DNA of 64,000 nt from Flavobacteriales bacterium (GCA_020635395.1 JACJZV010000004.1:248001-312000), one strand, 5' to 3'. Counted from the stretch's first letter, positions 8,037 to 18,290 are shown. The notes: a model not told the origin generated them from the sequence alone. Numbers and translations: made by a program.

Positions 8037-11000
8037 ATGAGCTTATCAAACACAATAGTTTTGTCGGGTGCAGCCCTGTTTTTAGGTTTTTGGCCAAAAA
8101 TTTTCAAAAAAAACAAATCAATAAAATCTACTCCGGTAGAAATTTCTGAAGAGCCAAAAATGGATCTTCAAGATAGGATTGACCTCGCAATGGAGCAAGA
8201 ATTTAATGCTACTAAAGATCCCGAACTTGGCTATGTGCCACGCGAAAGATTAATTGCCGCGTATGAGCAATTGGCAAAACTGCAACCAAAAAATGGGCAT
8301 AACAAAGCCGCCATTTCGGGCATAGAATGGAAGGAACGAGGCCCCAGGAATATTGGTGGTCGAACGAGAGTCATTCTATTTGATGCCAACGACAGCACAC
8401 ATAAAACCGTGTTTGCAGGCTCTGTTGCAGGGGGGCTATGGAAAACCACGAACATATATGCCGATGAAGTAGAATGGACATCCGTTAATGATTTTTTCGG
8501 AAACATGGCCATATCTGCAATTGCCCAAGACCCAACCAATCCAAACATAATGTACTTTGGCACGGGTGAAGGATATTTCAATTCAGACGCTGTAAGGGGC
8601 GATGGAATTTGGAAAAGCACAGACGGGGGAACCAACTGGACTCAACTGGCAGCAACCACGGGCAGCAATTTTGATTATATTACTAAACTAATTGTCGATG
8701 GATCTGGCAACCTAATTGTGGGTAGCTTAGGCTATTATGTTAACAACGGCGGTGTGTATCGATCTACCAATGGAGGGGTAAGTTTCAGTGAAGTTTTGGA
8801 ACGATATACTGCCACCAGCGGAGCGGAATATGACCGATGTGCAGACGTAGAAATGGCCGCCGATGGCAAAACTTTTTACGCCTCGATGGGCATTTCTTCA
8901 ACCGATGGAATTTTTAAATCAACCGACTCAGCTAAAACTTGGACCAGAATTTACAATGCAGACTCGGCCAACGAAAGAAGAATTGACTTGGTATGTGCCC
9001 CGAGCAACAGTAATTATGTGTATGCTTTGGTGCAAGGCTCAGGAAAAACCATTAAAAAAATAATGAAATCTACCAATGGAGGAAGTAATTGGACCACCTG
9101 TACCACCATAACTTGGTATGATAAATGTGGTAGCACCCCCTCTACCGACTTTACCCGAGATCAGGCATGGTACAATCTGGCATCTGCTGTAGCCCCAAAC
9201 GATGAAGATGTGCTGGTGGTGGGCGGTATCAATATTTTTAAAACTACTAATGGTGGAACTTCTTGGACTCAACTTTCATCATGGGTGGGCTGCGGAGGTT
9301 ATTCTGAGGTACATTCCGACCATCATGTACTGATGTTTCATCCTGGCAGTTCTGACACCATGTTAAACGGCAACGATGGCGGTATATATGTATCCAAAAA
9401 TGTGCAAAGCTCCCCACCAACATGGACTCAATTAAACAGCGGATACAATGTTACACAGTTTTATGCAGCAGCATTGCATCCTACCGCATTGAATAATTAT
9501 TTTTTGGCTGGAGCACAGGATAACGGCACGCAACGTTTTAATACGGTTGGCATAAACAACACCAACGCGGTTACAGGTGGCGATGGTGGTTTTTGCCACA
9601 TCGACCAAAACAACCCCGACACCCAAATATCGGCCTACACATACAATAACATTCGGATTTCCACCAATGGATTTGACAGCTACATCTCGCATAATAGTAT
9701 AAAAGGCCGATTTATTAATAGTTCTGATTATGACGATGTAAACAACATTTTATATGCCGGAAGCCAACCAAATTATATTTTCAGGTGGGCAGATATTGGC
9801 AGCACTCCTCCCGACAGCACCGACATTAATATTACCGCCATGAGTGGCGGAATGGCTTCTGCCATTTTGGTTTCGACCTCCACACCAACCACGGTTTATG
9901 CGGGCACAAATAATGGATTATTACTAAAAATAACCAACGCAAATACGGCTTCACCCTCCGTTACGAACATTACAGGTTCAAGTTTTCCATCAGGGGCTAC
10001 CGTTAGCTGCATTGCCGAAGACAACTTTGATGCCGACCACCTGTTGATCACCTTTTCCAATTATGGTGTAACCAGTGTTTGGGAAACCGTTGATGGCGGC
10101 ACCAACTGGACAAATGTGGAAGGCAACCTACCCGATATGCCAATTCGATGGGCTTTGTTTAGCCCTTGGGGTGGAGACAGTGCCCTATTAGCCACTGAAT
10201 TAGGCGTATGGAGTACAACCAATTTGAACGGCTCCTCAACCAACTGGGCTGCCTCAAACACTGGTCTTGCAAATTGCCGCGTTGATATGCTGCAATTCCG
10301 AACCTCCGACTCGTTGGTATTGGCTGCCACGCATGGCAGAGGGGTGTACACTACCACATTTTTTTCAAAGCGAGTTTTAGCACAATTTGGAACAAACAAA
10401 ACAGTAGCCTATGTTGGCGAAACAATTCAATTTTACGATGATTCGTATGGTGCTACAAGTCTTAGTTGGGATTTTGACGATGACGGAAACTCAGAATCGA
10501 CTGAGCAAAACCCGACTTTTGCATACGGTGAAGGTGGAATCTATACCGTTCGATTAACAATAAACGGAACAACATCTACCACCAAGACCATTCAGATTTT
10601 GCCAAATATGAAGGTACCCTATACAACAAGCGATGGCGGAAACATGGAGAGCAACGCCTGGCACTTTGCAGGGCGTATCGCATCGGGCGACAAACAACTA
10701 TGGGAACGAGGTGCCCCGACAAACTACTTTGGAACAAGCCATTATAATGGCTCTTATGCTTGGGTTACCGATTTGGATGGAGATATGATTGATGCCAATA
10801 TTTCGTGCGAGTTACTAACTCCTAATTATAACTTTTCCAAATCTGGCACCTATACGCTCAGTTTTGTAAAAAGCATGGAAGTTCAGTATTGTAATGGCCC
10901 ATTTGCCGCTCAAGTACAATACTCTACCAACAAAGGAAAAACTTGGACTCGTTTAGGGTCTGATGTCTCAGGTGGAACAAATTGGTATGAAAGAGGTCCG

Positions 11001-12290
11001 AATCAGGGCTGCCAGATAAGCACCTACATTTTCAGCGATGAAATGGGTTGGTCCAATTATTACACCAAAAGTAACACCTCACATGATGTATCATTCTTGG
11101 CAGGGAACGAAAGTGTTTGCTTCAGGCTATTGTTCACAGTTTCCTCGGCCTTTTCCAGTGGCTATGATAGAGCCGGGTTTTTGGTGGATGACTTTCAAAT
11201 TTCTGGACCTGCTAACGAGGCCATTACCGGTGGGGGTATTGAAACAACGCTTACTTCAGCCACACAAAACTTAGGTGCCTACGATTCAGCAACATATTAT
11301 TCATCCAATGGAAAAATAATGGCCAAGATGTGGAATCAAAGCTCGCATAATTTTGGGGCAACAAGTGTAGAGATAGACCAAGTTGGCACTACTGCCGTAG
11401 ATTTTGACAACAATACCGCCAATGCTGAAAAGATTTTTAGCAAAACCATAAAAATAACTCCGACTACCAACAACACAAACGCACAAGTAAAAATTGCCCT
11501 TTATTACACAGACATTGAAACCAATGGTTGGCAAAGTGTAACAGGATTGTCCGCCGAGGACATTCAATTGTTTAAAACTACCTATGCCGTTGCCAGCAGT
11601 ACTGTTGCCGATGGAGTTTACCCCTCTTCTACTGTGTTAGATTCCAATTTCGACAACGGAAATCTTTGCGTAGCGGGCATTTTTTCAAACGGATTTTCCG
11701 GTGTGGGCACAGGCGGTGGGGTTGGTCCAAGTCCCGGACCGCTTCCGATAACACTGCTCAGTTTTACGGCCATTAAAAACGATGAGGAAATTTTGCTTAG
11801 CTGGCAAACATCATCCGAAATAAACAATTCGCATTTTGAAATATGGCGAGCAGTAAACAATGATAAATTTGAAAAAATTGGCATCGTTAATGGTCATGGA
11901 AATTCGAGCCAAACCATCGCCTACAACTATGCCGATGTAACCCCCGAAGCAAATAGTGCCGACGCCGTTTGCTATTACCTTAAACAAGTAGATTTTAACG
12001 GAATTTATGAATTATCAAAAACTATTTGTCTATCTGCTGATGACATGACCATTGATTTTATAATTGGCCCAAACCCAATTCAAAATATTTTGAACATCGA
12101 TGTAAATCCTTGGGTAAGTGAAAAATATGGGGTGGAAATTATCAATCTTAATGGAACCGTTGTTTTAAAACAGGAAACCCTTGAACAACACAACGATTTG
12201 GACATATCTCCCTTTGCTTCCGGAACCTATTTGGTGTGCATTAAACTTGGAAATGAAACCGTTCGAACTGAAAAAATTATCAAACAATAA
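8037..12290 (+). CDS. giant T9SS-secreted beta-propeller/PKD protein
   Basis: A 1417-residue exported protein. Residues 1-25 contain a hydrophobic segment serving as a signal. Residues about 100-780 are propeller-like, with many sialidase/VPS10-type Asp-box strings (KSTDGGTNWTQL, RSTNGGVSFSE, KSTNGGSNWTT, KTTNGGTSWTQL, ETVDGGTNWTN). A PKD domain follows at about 790-850 (LSWDFDDDGNSES), then a jelly-roll region, a fibronectin-like segment near 1240-1330 (LLSFTAIKNDEEILLSWQT), and a T9SS type-A sorting domain from NPIQNILNIDV to the end. Asp-box repeats here are structural; no catalytic residues of a sialidase could be assigned, so the activity is unknown. It is monocistronic, with a strong terminator after it. 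Confidence 0.88.
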   Translation: MSLSNTIVLSGAALFLGFWPKIFKKNKSIKSTPVEISEEPKMDLQDRIDLAMEQEFNATKDPELGYVPRERLIAAYEQLAKLQPKNGHNKAAISGIEWKERGPRNIGGRTRVILFDANDSTHKTVFAGSVAGGLWKTTNIYADEVEWTSVNDFFGNMAISAIAQDPTNPNIMYFGTGEGYFNSDAVRGDGIWKSTDGGTNWTQLAATTGSNFDYITKLIVDGSGNLIVGSLGYYVNNGGVYRSTNGGVSFSEVLERYTATSGAEYDRCADVEMAADGKTFYASMGISSTDGIFKSTDSAKTWTRIYNADSANERRIDLVCAPSNSNYVYALVQGSGKTIKKIMKSTNGGSNWTTCTTITWYDKCGSTPSTDFTRDQAWYNLASAVAPNDEDVLVVGGINIFKTTNGGTSWTQLSSWVGCGGYSEVHSDHHVLMFHPGSSDTMLNGNDGGIYVSKNVQSSPPTWTQLNSGYNVTQFYAAALHPTALNNYFLAGAQDNGTQRFNTVGINNTNAVTGGDGGFCHIDQNNPDTQISAYTYNNIRISTNGFDSYISHNSIKGRFINSSDYDDVNNILYAGSQPNYIFRWADIGSTPPDSTDINITAMSGGMASAILVSTSTPTTVYAGTNNGLLLKITNANTASPSVTNITGSSFPSGATVSCIAEDNFDADHLLITFSNYGVTSVWETVDGGTNWTNVEGNLPDMPIRWALFSPWGGDSALLATELGVWSTTNLNGSSTNWAASNTGLANCRVDMLQFRTSDSLVLAATHGRGVYTTTFFSKRVLAQFGTNKTVAYVGETIQFYDDSYGATSLSWDFDDDGNSESTEQNPTFAYGEGGIYTVRLTINGTTSTTKTIQILPNMKVPYTTSDGGNMESNAWHFAGRIASGDKQLWERGAPTNYFGTSHYNGSYAWVTDLDGDMIDANISCELLTPNYNFSKSGTYTLSFVKSMEVQYCNGPFAAQVQYSTNKGKTWTRLGSDVSGGTNWYERGPNQGCQISTYIFSDEMGWSNYYTKSNTSHDVSFLAGNESVCFRLLFTVSSAFSSGYDRAGFLVDDFQISGPANEAITGGGIETTLTSATQNLGAYDSATYYSSNGKIMAKMWNQSSHNFGATSVEIDQVGTTAVDFDNNTANAEKIFSKTIKITPTTNNTNAQVKIALYYTDIETNGWQSVTGLSAEDIQLFKTTYAVASSTVADGVYPSSTVLDSNFDNGNLCVAGIFSNGFSGVGTGGGVGPSPGPLPITLLSFTAIKNDEEILLSWQTSSEINNSHFEIWRAVNNDKFEKIGIVNGHGNSSQTIAYNYADVTPEANSADAVCYYLKQVDFNGIYELSKTICLSADDMTIDFIIGPNPIQNILNIDVNPWVSEKYGVEIINLNGTVVLKQETLEQHNDLDISPFASGTYLVCIKLGNETVRTEKIIKQ

Positions 12291-12317
12291 GAGAAAGTCA
12301 CTTATGGTTTAATATCA

Positions 12318-12350
12318 AGTCCGAAGTCGCAAAGCTTCGGGCTTTTTTTT
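12318..12350 (+). terminator. rho-independent terminator
   Basis: AGTCCGAAG and CTTCGGGCT form a 9-bp stem (one G-T pair) around an 8-base loop, ending in a run of eight Ts. It separates the propeller gene from the convergent recG. Confidence 0.85.
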
Positions 12351-12363
12351 GACAATTTGGGTA

Positions 12364-14454
12364 TCAGCTCACACGACTCCAATCTACAAAACCCTTGCTG
12401 TGTAGCAGAAATAATTTCAAATTTTGGTGTTCGGACAATTGAAAATTTACATCTTTCTCCAGTAACAAAAATGCTTCTTCTCGAGCTCGCTCCAAAATGC
12501 CTAAATCTTTGGTAATGCTGGCCAACTTTAAATCGAGCAACCCACTTTGCCGTGTCCCTTCAATATCGCCAGGGCCTCGAAGTTTTAAATCATATTCAGC
12601 AATTTCAAAACCATCCGTTGTTTTTACCATTGCCGCCAAACGCTCGCGAGCATCTTTAGAAAGTTTATATCCGGTCATCAAAATACAATAAGATTGCTCT
12701 GCCCCTCTTCCCACCCTACCCCTTAATTGATGAAGCTGGGCAAGTCCAAATTTTTCGGCACTTTCTATTACCATCATGGTGGCATTTGGCACATTAACCC
12801 CAACCTCTATGACAGTGGTAGAAACCAAAATATGCGAAACTCCGGATTTAAATCGTTGCATGGCAGCTTCCTTTTCCTCCGGTTTCATGCGGCCATGCAG
12901 CATATCCAATTGATACTGTGGACGTTTAAAATACTCAACCAAATGATCAAATCCTTCTTGCAAATTTTTATAATCGAGTGTTTCCGATTCTTCAATCAGC
13001 GGAAAAACTACATACACTTGCCGGCCGGCATCAATCTGCTCTTTCATAAAACCCCGAACCCTCAATCGATGGCTTTCTGTTCGGTGTGCTGTTTTAATTT
13101 CCTTTCTGCCGGCAGGCAGTTCGTCTATTTTGGAAACGTCCAAATCGCCATAAACGGTCATGGCCAAAGTGCGAGGAATGGGTGTGGCGGTCATAACCAA
13201 CACGTGCGGAGGCTTTTGCGATTTTTGCCACAGTTTTGCTCTTTGAGCCACACCAAATCGGTGCTGCTCATCAATGATGACCAATCCTTGATTTTTGAAT
13301 TGCACAACATCCTCAATCAACGCATGGGTTCCAATAAGCAAATCAAGAGAGCCATTGGCTAATGATTCCAAAATCTCTCTTCTGGCTTTTGCCTTTGTGC
13401 TGCCTGTTAACAACGCACACGACACGCCAACAGAATCTAATTTTTCTTTAAACCCTTCAAAATGTTGGGTGGCCAAAATTTCGGTGGGAGCCATTAATGA
13501 AGCCTGAAACCCATTATCGACCGCCAACAAAACGCACAATATAGCCACAATGCTTTTGCCACTCCCCACATCGCCCTGCAACAATCTGTTCATTTGCAAG
13601 CCCCGCCCCATATCGTTGCGTATCTCTTTGATAACTCTTTTTTGAGCATTGGTTAGCTCAAACTCCATTTGGCTGTTGTAAAACCGATTAAATTTTTCGC
13701 CAACTTTATCAAAAACCAAACCCTGCACTACGTTTCGGCTGCGTTTTAATCGAAGAATGGAAGTTTGCAGCACAAAAAATTCGTCAAACTTTAAACGTTC
13801 CAATGCAGCATTCATTTCCGAGGCATTGTTCGGAAAATGAATCCACTTAAAGGCCAACTCCCGACTGATCAGGTTTTGTTTTTTCAGCATAGTGGGTGGC
13901 AATATCTCGGGTATGGCAAAATCTGTTTGCTGAAATGCATTGCCAATCAACTCTCGAAGTGTTCGGCTTTCCATTTTGCGTTTTTTCATCAATTCAGTAG
14001 AGTTGTAAACCGCCTGAAATCCAGATTTTTCCTTCTGATTTTCTGGCATTTCTACTTCCGGATGAACCATATTTAGGGTGTTGTTAAAGAAATTTGGTTT
14101 GCCGAAAACAAGATATTTCTGACCGGGTTTTAACCAATTTTTAAAATACGAAACTCCTTTAAACCATACCAACTCCACACTTCCGGTTTGGTCATAAAAC
14201 TCCGCCACCAACCGTTGTTGACGGGGCTTTCCCACCAACTCCACGCTGCCCAAAGTTCCAACCAATTGCACGTGAGGCATATCTTCATTCAAATCTTTAA
14301 TTTGATGAACTTGGGTTCGGTCGATGTATCGAAAAGGAAAATGATTGAGCAGATCTTCGATTGTAAAAATACCCAATTCCTTGTTGAGCAGTTCGGCTCT
14401 TTGAGGCCCAACTCCTTTTAAATAGGCAATTGGTGTTTTTAAAAACGGGTTCAC
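12364..14454 (-). CDS. recG: ATP-dependent DNA helicase RecG
   Basis: RecG remodels stalled replication forks and Holliday junctions. The 696 residues begin with an OB-fold wedge domain (YLKGVGPQRAELLNKEL at the start), followed by the two helicase lobes: Walker A LLQGDVGSGKS near residue 300, the DEQH box (IIDEQHRFG) that marks RecG, MTATPIPRTLAMT, and the motif VI region QLRGRVGRG. The GTG at 14454 is chosen because it gives the conserved NPFLKTPIAYLKG opening; the frame is open to 14565, but that part has no family similarity and would run into the divergent epimerase gene's promoter. Length is normal. It converges on the propeller gene. Confidence 0.95.
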   Translation of the reverse strand: MNPFLKTPIAYLKGVGPQRAELLNKELGIFTIEDLLNHFPFRYIDRTQVHQIKDLNEDMPHVQLVGTLGSVELVGKPRQQRLVAEFYDQTGSVELVWFKGVSYFKNWLKPGQKYLVFGKPNFFNNTLNMVHPEVEMPENQKEKSGFQAVYNSTELMKKRKMESRTLRELIGNAFQQTDFAIPEILPPTMLKKQNLISRELAFKWIHFPNNASEMNAALERLKFDEFFVLQTSILRLKRSRNVVQGLVFDKVGEKFNRFYNSQMEFELTNAQKRVIKEIRNDMGRGLQMNRLLQGDVGSGKSIVAILCVLLAVDNGFQASLMAPTEILATQHFEGFKEKLDSVGVSCALLTGSTKAKARREILESLANGSLDLLIGTHALIEDVVQFKNQGLVIIDEQHRFGVAQRAKLWQKSQKPPHVLVMTATPIPRTLAMTVYGDLDVSKIDELPAGRKEIKTAHRTESHRLRVRGFMKEQIDAGRQVYVVFPLIEESETLDYKNLQEGFDHLVEYFKRPQYQLDMLHGRMKPEEKEAAMQRFKSGVSHILVSTTVIEVGVNVPNATMMVIESAEKFGLAQLHQLRGRVGRGAEQSYCILMTGYKLSKDARERLAAMVKTTDGFEIAEYDLKLRGPGDIEGTRQSGLLDLKLASITKDLGILERAREEAFLLLEKDVNFQLSEHQNLKLFLLHSKGFVDWSRVS

Positions 14455-14525
14455 GTATGCAATAATACACTTTGCAATGGCTGATGGAAAATTTGAATGT
14501 AAACACCTCAAACAATTATTAATTC

Positions 14526-14533
14526 TAAATTTG
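14526..14533 (+). promoter_or_regulatory. -7 promoter box (TAAATTTG)
   Basis: Exact TAnnTTTG match 25 bases before the ATG at 14558. It decides the start of that gene, because the longer in-frame start at 14477 would lie upstream of the transcript. Confidence 0.65.
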
Positions 14534-14557
14534 CAGCTCACAAAAAAACACAGCTCA

Positions 14558-15541
14558 ATGCACATTTTTTTGACCGGGGCGGATGGATTGCTGGGAAATA
14601 ATCTGGTTAGAATATTACTTCATAGAAACTATAAAGTGACTGTTTTTATACAGTCGGGCAAAGACTTAGGATACTTAAAAGGTCTTGATATTACTGCCCA
14701 TTACGGCGATTTGTTAAACTATCAGGAATTGGTAGATGCTTCAAAAAACGCCGATGTTTTCATTAATGCCGCTGCTGTTACGGATACATGGCCAAATCAA
14801 GGCTCACTTTATTGGAAAGTAAATGTGGACGGAGTCAAAAATGTTATAAAAGCTGTTAAGGAGAATAATATTAAACGCCTCATTCATGTGGGAACCGCCA
14901 ATTCTTTTGGCCCGGGCAATTTGCAAAATCCCGGAAACGAATCTACACCGTTCGACGGCAGCAGATACAATCTGGATTACATCACGTCAAAATATGAAGC
15001 ACAAAAGATAGTTTTGGCTGAAGTTAGAAACAACCAACTTCCGGCCTTGATTGTAAACCCAACATTTATGATTGGCCCATACGATGTAAAACCAAGCTCC
15101 GGAAAGATGATTATTTCAGTTATAAAAGGTCAAGTGCCGGGCTATGCAAAGGGAGGGAGAAACTTTGTGTATGTGGGCGATGTAGCCACAGCTGTTGCCA
15201 ATAGTATTGAAAAAGGAAGAATTGGTGAATGCTATATTGCCGCCGGAGCAAATTTGAGTTATAAAGATATGTTCGGTAAAATTGCCCGAATTTTCAATGT
15301 GAAACCTCCTTCGCTTGCCATTCCCGGATTTGCTGTTTTGATGTATGGACGCATCTTATCGATTATCGGGAATTTATCGAAAAAAGAACCCGTTATTTCG
15401 TTTCCATTGGCTAAAATATCAAACGAATTGCACTACTACAGCAATGCAAAAGCCGTGAAAGAACTTGGCATGACCGAAACTAACATTGAGGATGCCATAA
15501 CCATGGCCGTGGATTGGTTCAAACAAGAAAAGTATCTTTGA
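14558..15541 (+). CDS. NAD(P)-dependent epimerase/dehydratase-type SDR
   Basis: A 327-residue extended SDR. It opens with the cofactor motif TGADGLLGNNL, and the active-site pair is Y-x3-K in YITSKYEAQKI, with the preceding Ser near VGTANSFGPGN. The pattern resembles dihydroflavonol-4-reductase and 3-beta-hydroxysteroid dehydrogenase-like proteins that act on sugar nucleotides or lipids; the substrate cannot be told from sequence. The start at ATG 14558 follows a good promoter. The next gene, a classical SDR, starts one base after this stop, so both are likely one pathway unit, perhaps in lipid or isoprenoid modification. Confidence 0.85.
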   Translation: MHIFLTGADGLLGNNLVRILLHRNYKVTVFIQSGKDLGYLKGLDITAHYGDLLNYQELVDASKNADVFINAAAVTDTWPNQGSLYWKVNVDGVKNVIKAVKENNIKRLIHVGTANSFGPGNLQNPGNESTPFDGSRYNLDYITSKYEAQKIVLAEVRNNQLPALIVNPTFMIGPYDVKPSSGKMIISVIKGQVPGYAKGGRNFVYVGDVATAVANSIEKGRIGECYIAAGANLSYKDMFGKIARIFNVKPPSLAIPGFAVLMYGRILSIIGNLSKKEPVISFPLAKISNELHYYSNAKAVKELGMTETNIEDAITMAVDWFKQEKYL

Positions 15542-15542
15542 G

Positions 15543-16355
15543 TTGAAAACGTTTTTTGAAAATAAAGTTGTTTGCATTACCGGAAGCAGTCAGGGTATTG
15601 GAAAAACAACCGCCCAAATATTGGGAGAGTTTGGTGCCAAAATTGTTTTGAATGGCCGAAACGCAGAGAAACTTGAATCAACAAGAAAAGAACTAACAGA
15701 GGCTGGTATTGAATGCATTGGCATTACCGCCGATTTGTCGATTGCAGAAGATTGCCAGAAACTTATCGACGAAACCATTAACCACTTTGGAAAATTGGAT
15801 GTATTGATTAACAACGGGGGCATTGCCAGCAGAGGCAGAATAAGCGAAACTAATGCAGAAACCTGGGAAAATATACTAAAAATCAACACATTAGGTGTTA
15901 TTAATACCACAGGATTTGCCATTCCCCACATTCAAAAAAGCAACGGTAGCATCATCATTATCAGCAGTATGGCCGGAAAGGTGGGCGTGCCGGGTCATGC
16001 AGGATATTCCGTATCAAAAATGGGATTGACAGCTTATGCCAAAGCCTTACAGATAGAGCATCAAAACGATTTTCATACCGGTTTGGTTTATGTTGGATTT
16101 ACCAAAAACGAAACCCAAAAACAGATATTAAACCCAGACGGGAGCTATACCAACTTGAAAGAAAGAAAAGGTATAAAACTGGCCACACGCGAAGATGTGG
16201 CCATAGCCATTGCCAAAACCATCGTCAAAAGAAAAAAGGAAATTACACTGACCCCATTAGGGAAACTTCAGGCCTTAATGCTTCGCATTAGTCCAAAACT
16301 TGTGTATCTCCCACTCAAAAAAAGCTATCGAGATTATGACAAGATGTATGATTAG
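15543..16355 (+). CDS. short-chain dehydrogenase/reductase
   Basis: A 270-residue classical SDR starting at TTG. The NAD(P)-binding motif is TGSSQGIGKTT, the NNGG motif appears as LINNGGIAS, and the catalytic triad is Ser in ISSMAGK, Tyr and Lys in YSVSKMG. The N-terminal KTFFENKVVCITGSS opening fixes the TTG at 15543; no upstream start exists because the preceding stop ends at 15541. It is cotranscribed with the extended SDR. A C-terminal basic stretch (LGKLQALMLRISPKLVYLPLKK) may touch the membrane. The substrate is unknown. Confidence 0.88.
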   Translation: MKTFFENKVVCITGSSQGIGKTTAQILGEFGAKIVLNGRNAEKLESTRKELTEAGIECIGITADLSIAEDCQKLIDETINHFGKLDVLINNGGIASRGRISETNAETWENILKINTLGVINTTGFAIPHIQKSNGSIIIISSMAGKVGVPGHAGYSVSKMGLTAYAKALQIEHQNDFHTGLVYVGFTKNETQKQILNPDGSYTNLKERKGIKLATREDVAIAIAKTIVKRKKEITLTPLGKLQALMLRISPKLVYLPLKKSYRDYDKMYD

Positions 16356-16393
16356 ATTGTTTTTGGGTAAAACTATACTCTATAAAGATTTTC

Positions 16394-16401
16394 TATTTTT
16401 G
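16394..16401 (+). promoter_or_regulatory. -7 promoter box (TATTTTTG)
   Basis: Exact TAnnTTTG match 17 bases before the ATG at 16419. Confidence 0.6.
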
Positions 16402-16418
16402 TTACACAATAGTTAAGA

Positions 16419-17051
16419 ATGAATCCCGAGGTTGACAAATTTCTGATAGATGGTTGCGGAAGATGCTCTTTGTATCAAACGCCGCAATGCAAAGTTCATC
16501 GATGGCCACATGAATTGCGGCTACTGCGACAAATTGTCCTCGACACGGGGTTGGAGGAGCAAATAAAATGGGGATTTCCGTGCTATACATTGAACAATGC
16601 CAACATTGTGATGATTAGCCCTTTTAAAGAACACTGCGTTTTGAGTTTTTTTAAAGGTGTGTTGTTAAACGATTCCGAAAAAATTTTAGAAAACCCAGGA
16701 GAAAATTCTCAGTCGGTAAAATTTGCTCGATTTACAGATGTAAAAAGAATTGAACAACTGGAAACCACTTTAAAAAACTACATTTTCGAGGCAATTGAAG
16801 TTGAAAGGCAAGGTTTAAAACCAGATTTTAAGCAAAAAGATGAACTGGAATATCCGGAGGAGCTTGTGCAAAAAATGGAGCATGACGCCAATTTTAAAAA
16901 TGCCTTTGAAGCCTTGACACCTGGCCGAAAGCGAGGATATATTTTGCATTTCACCTCAAGCAAACAATCAAAAACACGAATGGCCCGCATCGAAAAATAT
17001 GCCCCATTAATTTTGGAAGGCAAAGGAATGCACGACCATTATAAATGTTGA
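16419..17051 (+). CDS. YdeI/OmpD-associated, DUF1801-type protein
   Basis: A 210-residue soluble protein. The N-terminal half (LRQIVLDTGLEEQIKWGFPCY, then MISPFKEHCVLSFFKG) matches the DUF1801/YdhG fold, and the C-terminal part (FEALTPGRKRGYILHF, then KQSKTRMARIEKY) is the motif of the YdeI/OmpD-associated family. Members are widespread and poorly characterised; some were linked to resistance to cationic peptides or bacteriocins in other bacteria, which I do not extend to this gene. The length and both segments are complete. Single gene with its own promoter. Confidence 0.85.
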   Translation: MNPEVDKFLIDGCGRCSLYQTPQCKVHRWPHELRLLRQIVLDTGLEEQIKWGFPCYTLNNANIVMISPFKEHCVLSFFKGVLLNDSEKILENPGENSQSVKFARFTDVKRIEQLETTLKNYIFEAIEVERQGLKPDFKQKDELEYPEELVQKMEHDANFKNAFEALTPGRKRGYILHFTSSKQSKTRMARIEKYAPLILEGKGMHDHYKC

Positions 17052-17079
17052 AACGATTATATTTTAATTTGTACCACCA

Positions 17080-17997
17080 ATGAAAAAGACCACATACATA
17101 GCCATTGCAATTCTGTTTATTTCTTCAGGGGTTAAAAATTTGACCAAAAACAAAGGGAATACATACTTCGCATTGTCATCCATTTATTTCGACAGTGCGA
17201 GGTATGATTCATGTTGCTATGCGTTTCAAAAAGCGATTGGTAACCAAGCGTATAATGCTTACAACCCATATTCCGTTTACAAGTATGTCTATGCGGCGGC
17301 AATGAGCAACGAAAAGCAACTACTGACGGAGGCATTGCAACATGCTAAATGTGTTGGAATTGGTGCTGAGGATATTGAGGCAAACAATCTTTTACAAACA
17401 AATAAAGATTCTATACTTAAATATTACCATCAAACCCAAACACCAAAGAGTTACTTTTTTCAGGTGGATTCTGCTCTTTTGTTGGAATTGCAAGAAATGA
17501 AAAAATTTGACCAGACCCGGCGTTCCGTGAAACCCACCTACCCAATAGATAGTGCAAACCTTGTTCATTTAAAAAAAATAATTGCAGAAAAAGGCTTCCC
17601 AAATCAAAAAACAGTTGGCTATAAGGGAATGTTTAATGTCTATTTAATTCTGCAACACTGTTATGTTGGAATACCTAATGAACAGGGTTGGATTATAGAA
17701 ACGGTAAAAAAGCAGATAGATGCGGGATGGTATGACCCACACGAATATGCTGTTTTTATTGACCGAGCCCTGGCATATAAAGAAGGAGAAATTATTTACG
17801 GTACATTGCTGCATAGGAATGATTCTGTTTATACAAGTTACCCAACAAAAAATTTACAAAATGTGGATTATCTTAGAAAAGAGCTTGGGATAGTACCGTT
17901 AAGTAATTACCTTTCCACGAACAAGGCAATTGCTCCCGTAGGTTATAAACCGATAGATTTTAGAATTCTTTTCAAAAAAGAGATAAGGAAGTTGTAG
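17080..17997 (+). CDS. exported protein with DUF6624-like domain
   Basis: A 305-residue protein with an N-terminal signal (MKKTTYIAIAILFISSGV). Residues about 25-110 look like a short tetratricopeptide-type helical region (YFALSSIYFDSARYDSCCYAF). The second half carries the DUF6624 pattern: LLELQEMKKFDQTRR, then NLVHLKKIIAEKGFP, then LILQHCYVG and YAVFIDRALAYKEG. The function of that family is unknown. There is no clear operon partner; the minus-strand genes after it converge on it. Confidence 0.7.
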   Translation: MKKTTYIAIAILFISSGVKNLTKNKGNTYFALSSIYFDSARYDSCCYAFQKAIGNQAYNAYNPYSVYKYVYAAAMSNEKQLLTEALQHAKCVGIGAEDIEANNLLQTNKDSILKYYHQTQTPKSYFFQVDSALLLELQEMKKFDQTRRSVKPTYPIDSANLVHLKKIIAEKGFPNQKTVGYKGMFNVYLILQHCYVGIPNEQGWIIETVKKQIDAGWYDPHEYAVFIDRALAYKEGEIIYGTLLHRNDSVYTSYPTKNLQNVDYLRKELGIVPLSNYLSTNKAIAPVGYKPIDFRILFKKEIRKL

Positions 17998-18065
17998 GCT
18001 GTTTATTGGTTAAAAAGCAATAAAAAATTCCCGCTAAAAATATTCGAACGACTTGGTATTGAAAA

Positions 18066-18290
18066 TTATCCTTTTCGTTTAACCAGCCAAAAAATTACAA
18101 CCACTCCCCAATAAAAAAGAGCCAAAATGAAATTGAAGAACAACAAATATAAGAGCCAAATAATAATCCCTCCGGCCGCCAGACCATGCTTCCAAAGTGG
18201 ATAGTCATCAACAATCATGTAAATTAATAAACCAACACTCAAGAGAGTTGTCAAATAGATATAACGTTTTATTGATAATCTAAGAAACAC
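18066..18290 (-). CDS. small membrane protein
   Basis: A 74-residue, very hydrophobic protein with three likely membrane segments (LTTLLSVGLLIYMIV, LAAGGIIIWLLYLLFF, LALFYWGVVVIFWLV) and basic ends. It lies 58 bases downstream of rny on the same strand and may be the last member of that transcript. No family recognised; it is kept because its hydrophobic layout is regular and it fills its gap exactly. Confidence 0.5.
   Translation of the reverse strand: MFLRLSIKRYIYLTTLLSVGLLIYMIVDDYPLWKHGLAAGGIIIWLLYLLFFNFILALFYWGVVVIFWLVKRKG

Noticed and set aside
8037..12290. Sialidase annotation for the propeller protein
   Set aside because: Asp-box strings are structural and occur in many propellers; no catalytic Arg triad or Tyr/Glu pair could be assigned.
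12727..13362. 211-residue open frame on the plus strand
   Set aside because: It is fully antisense to recG, whose helicase motifs are unmistakable; no family sense in the translation.
14477..14557. Longer start for the epimerase gene
   Set aside because: An exact promoter box lies within it and the cofactor motif begins right after ATG 14558.
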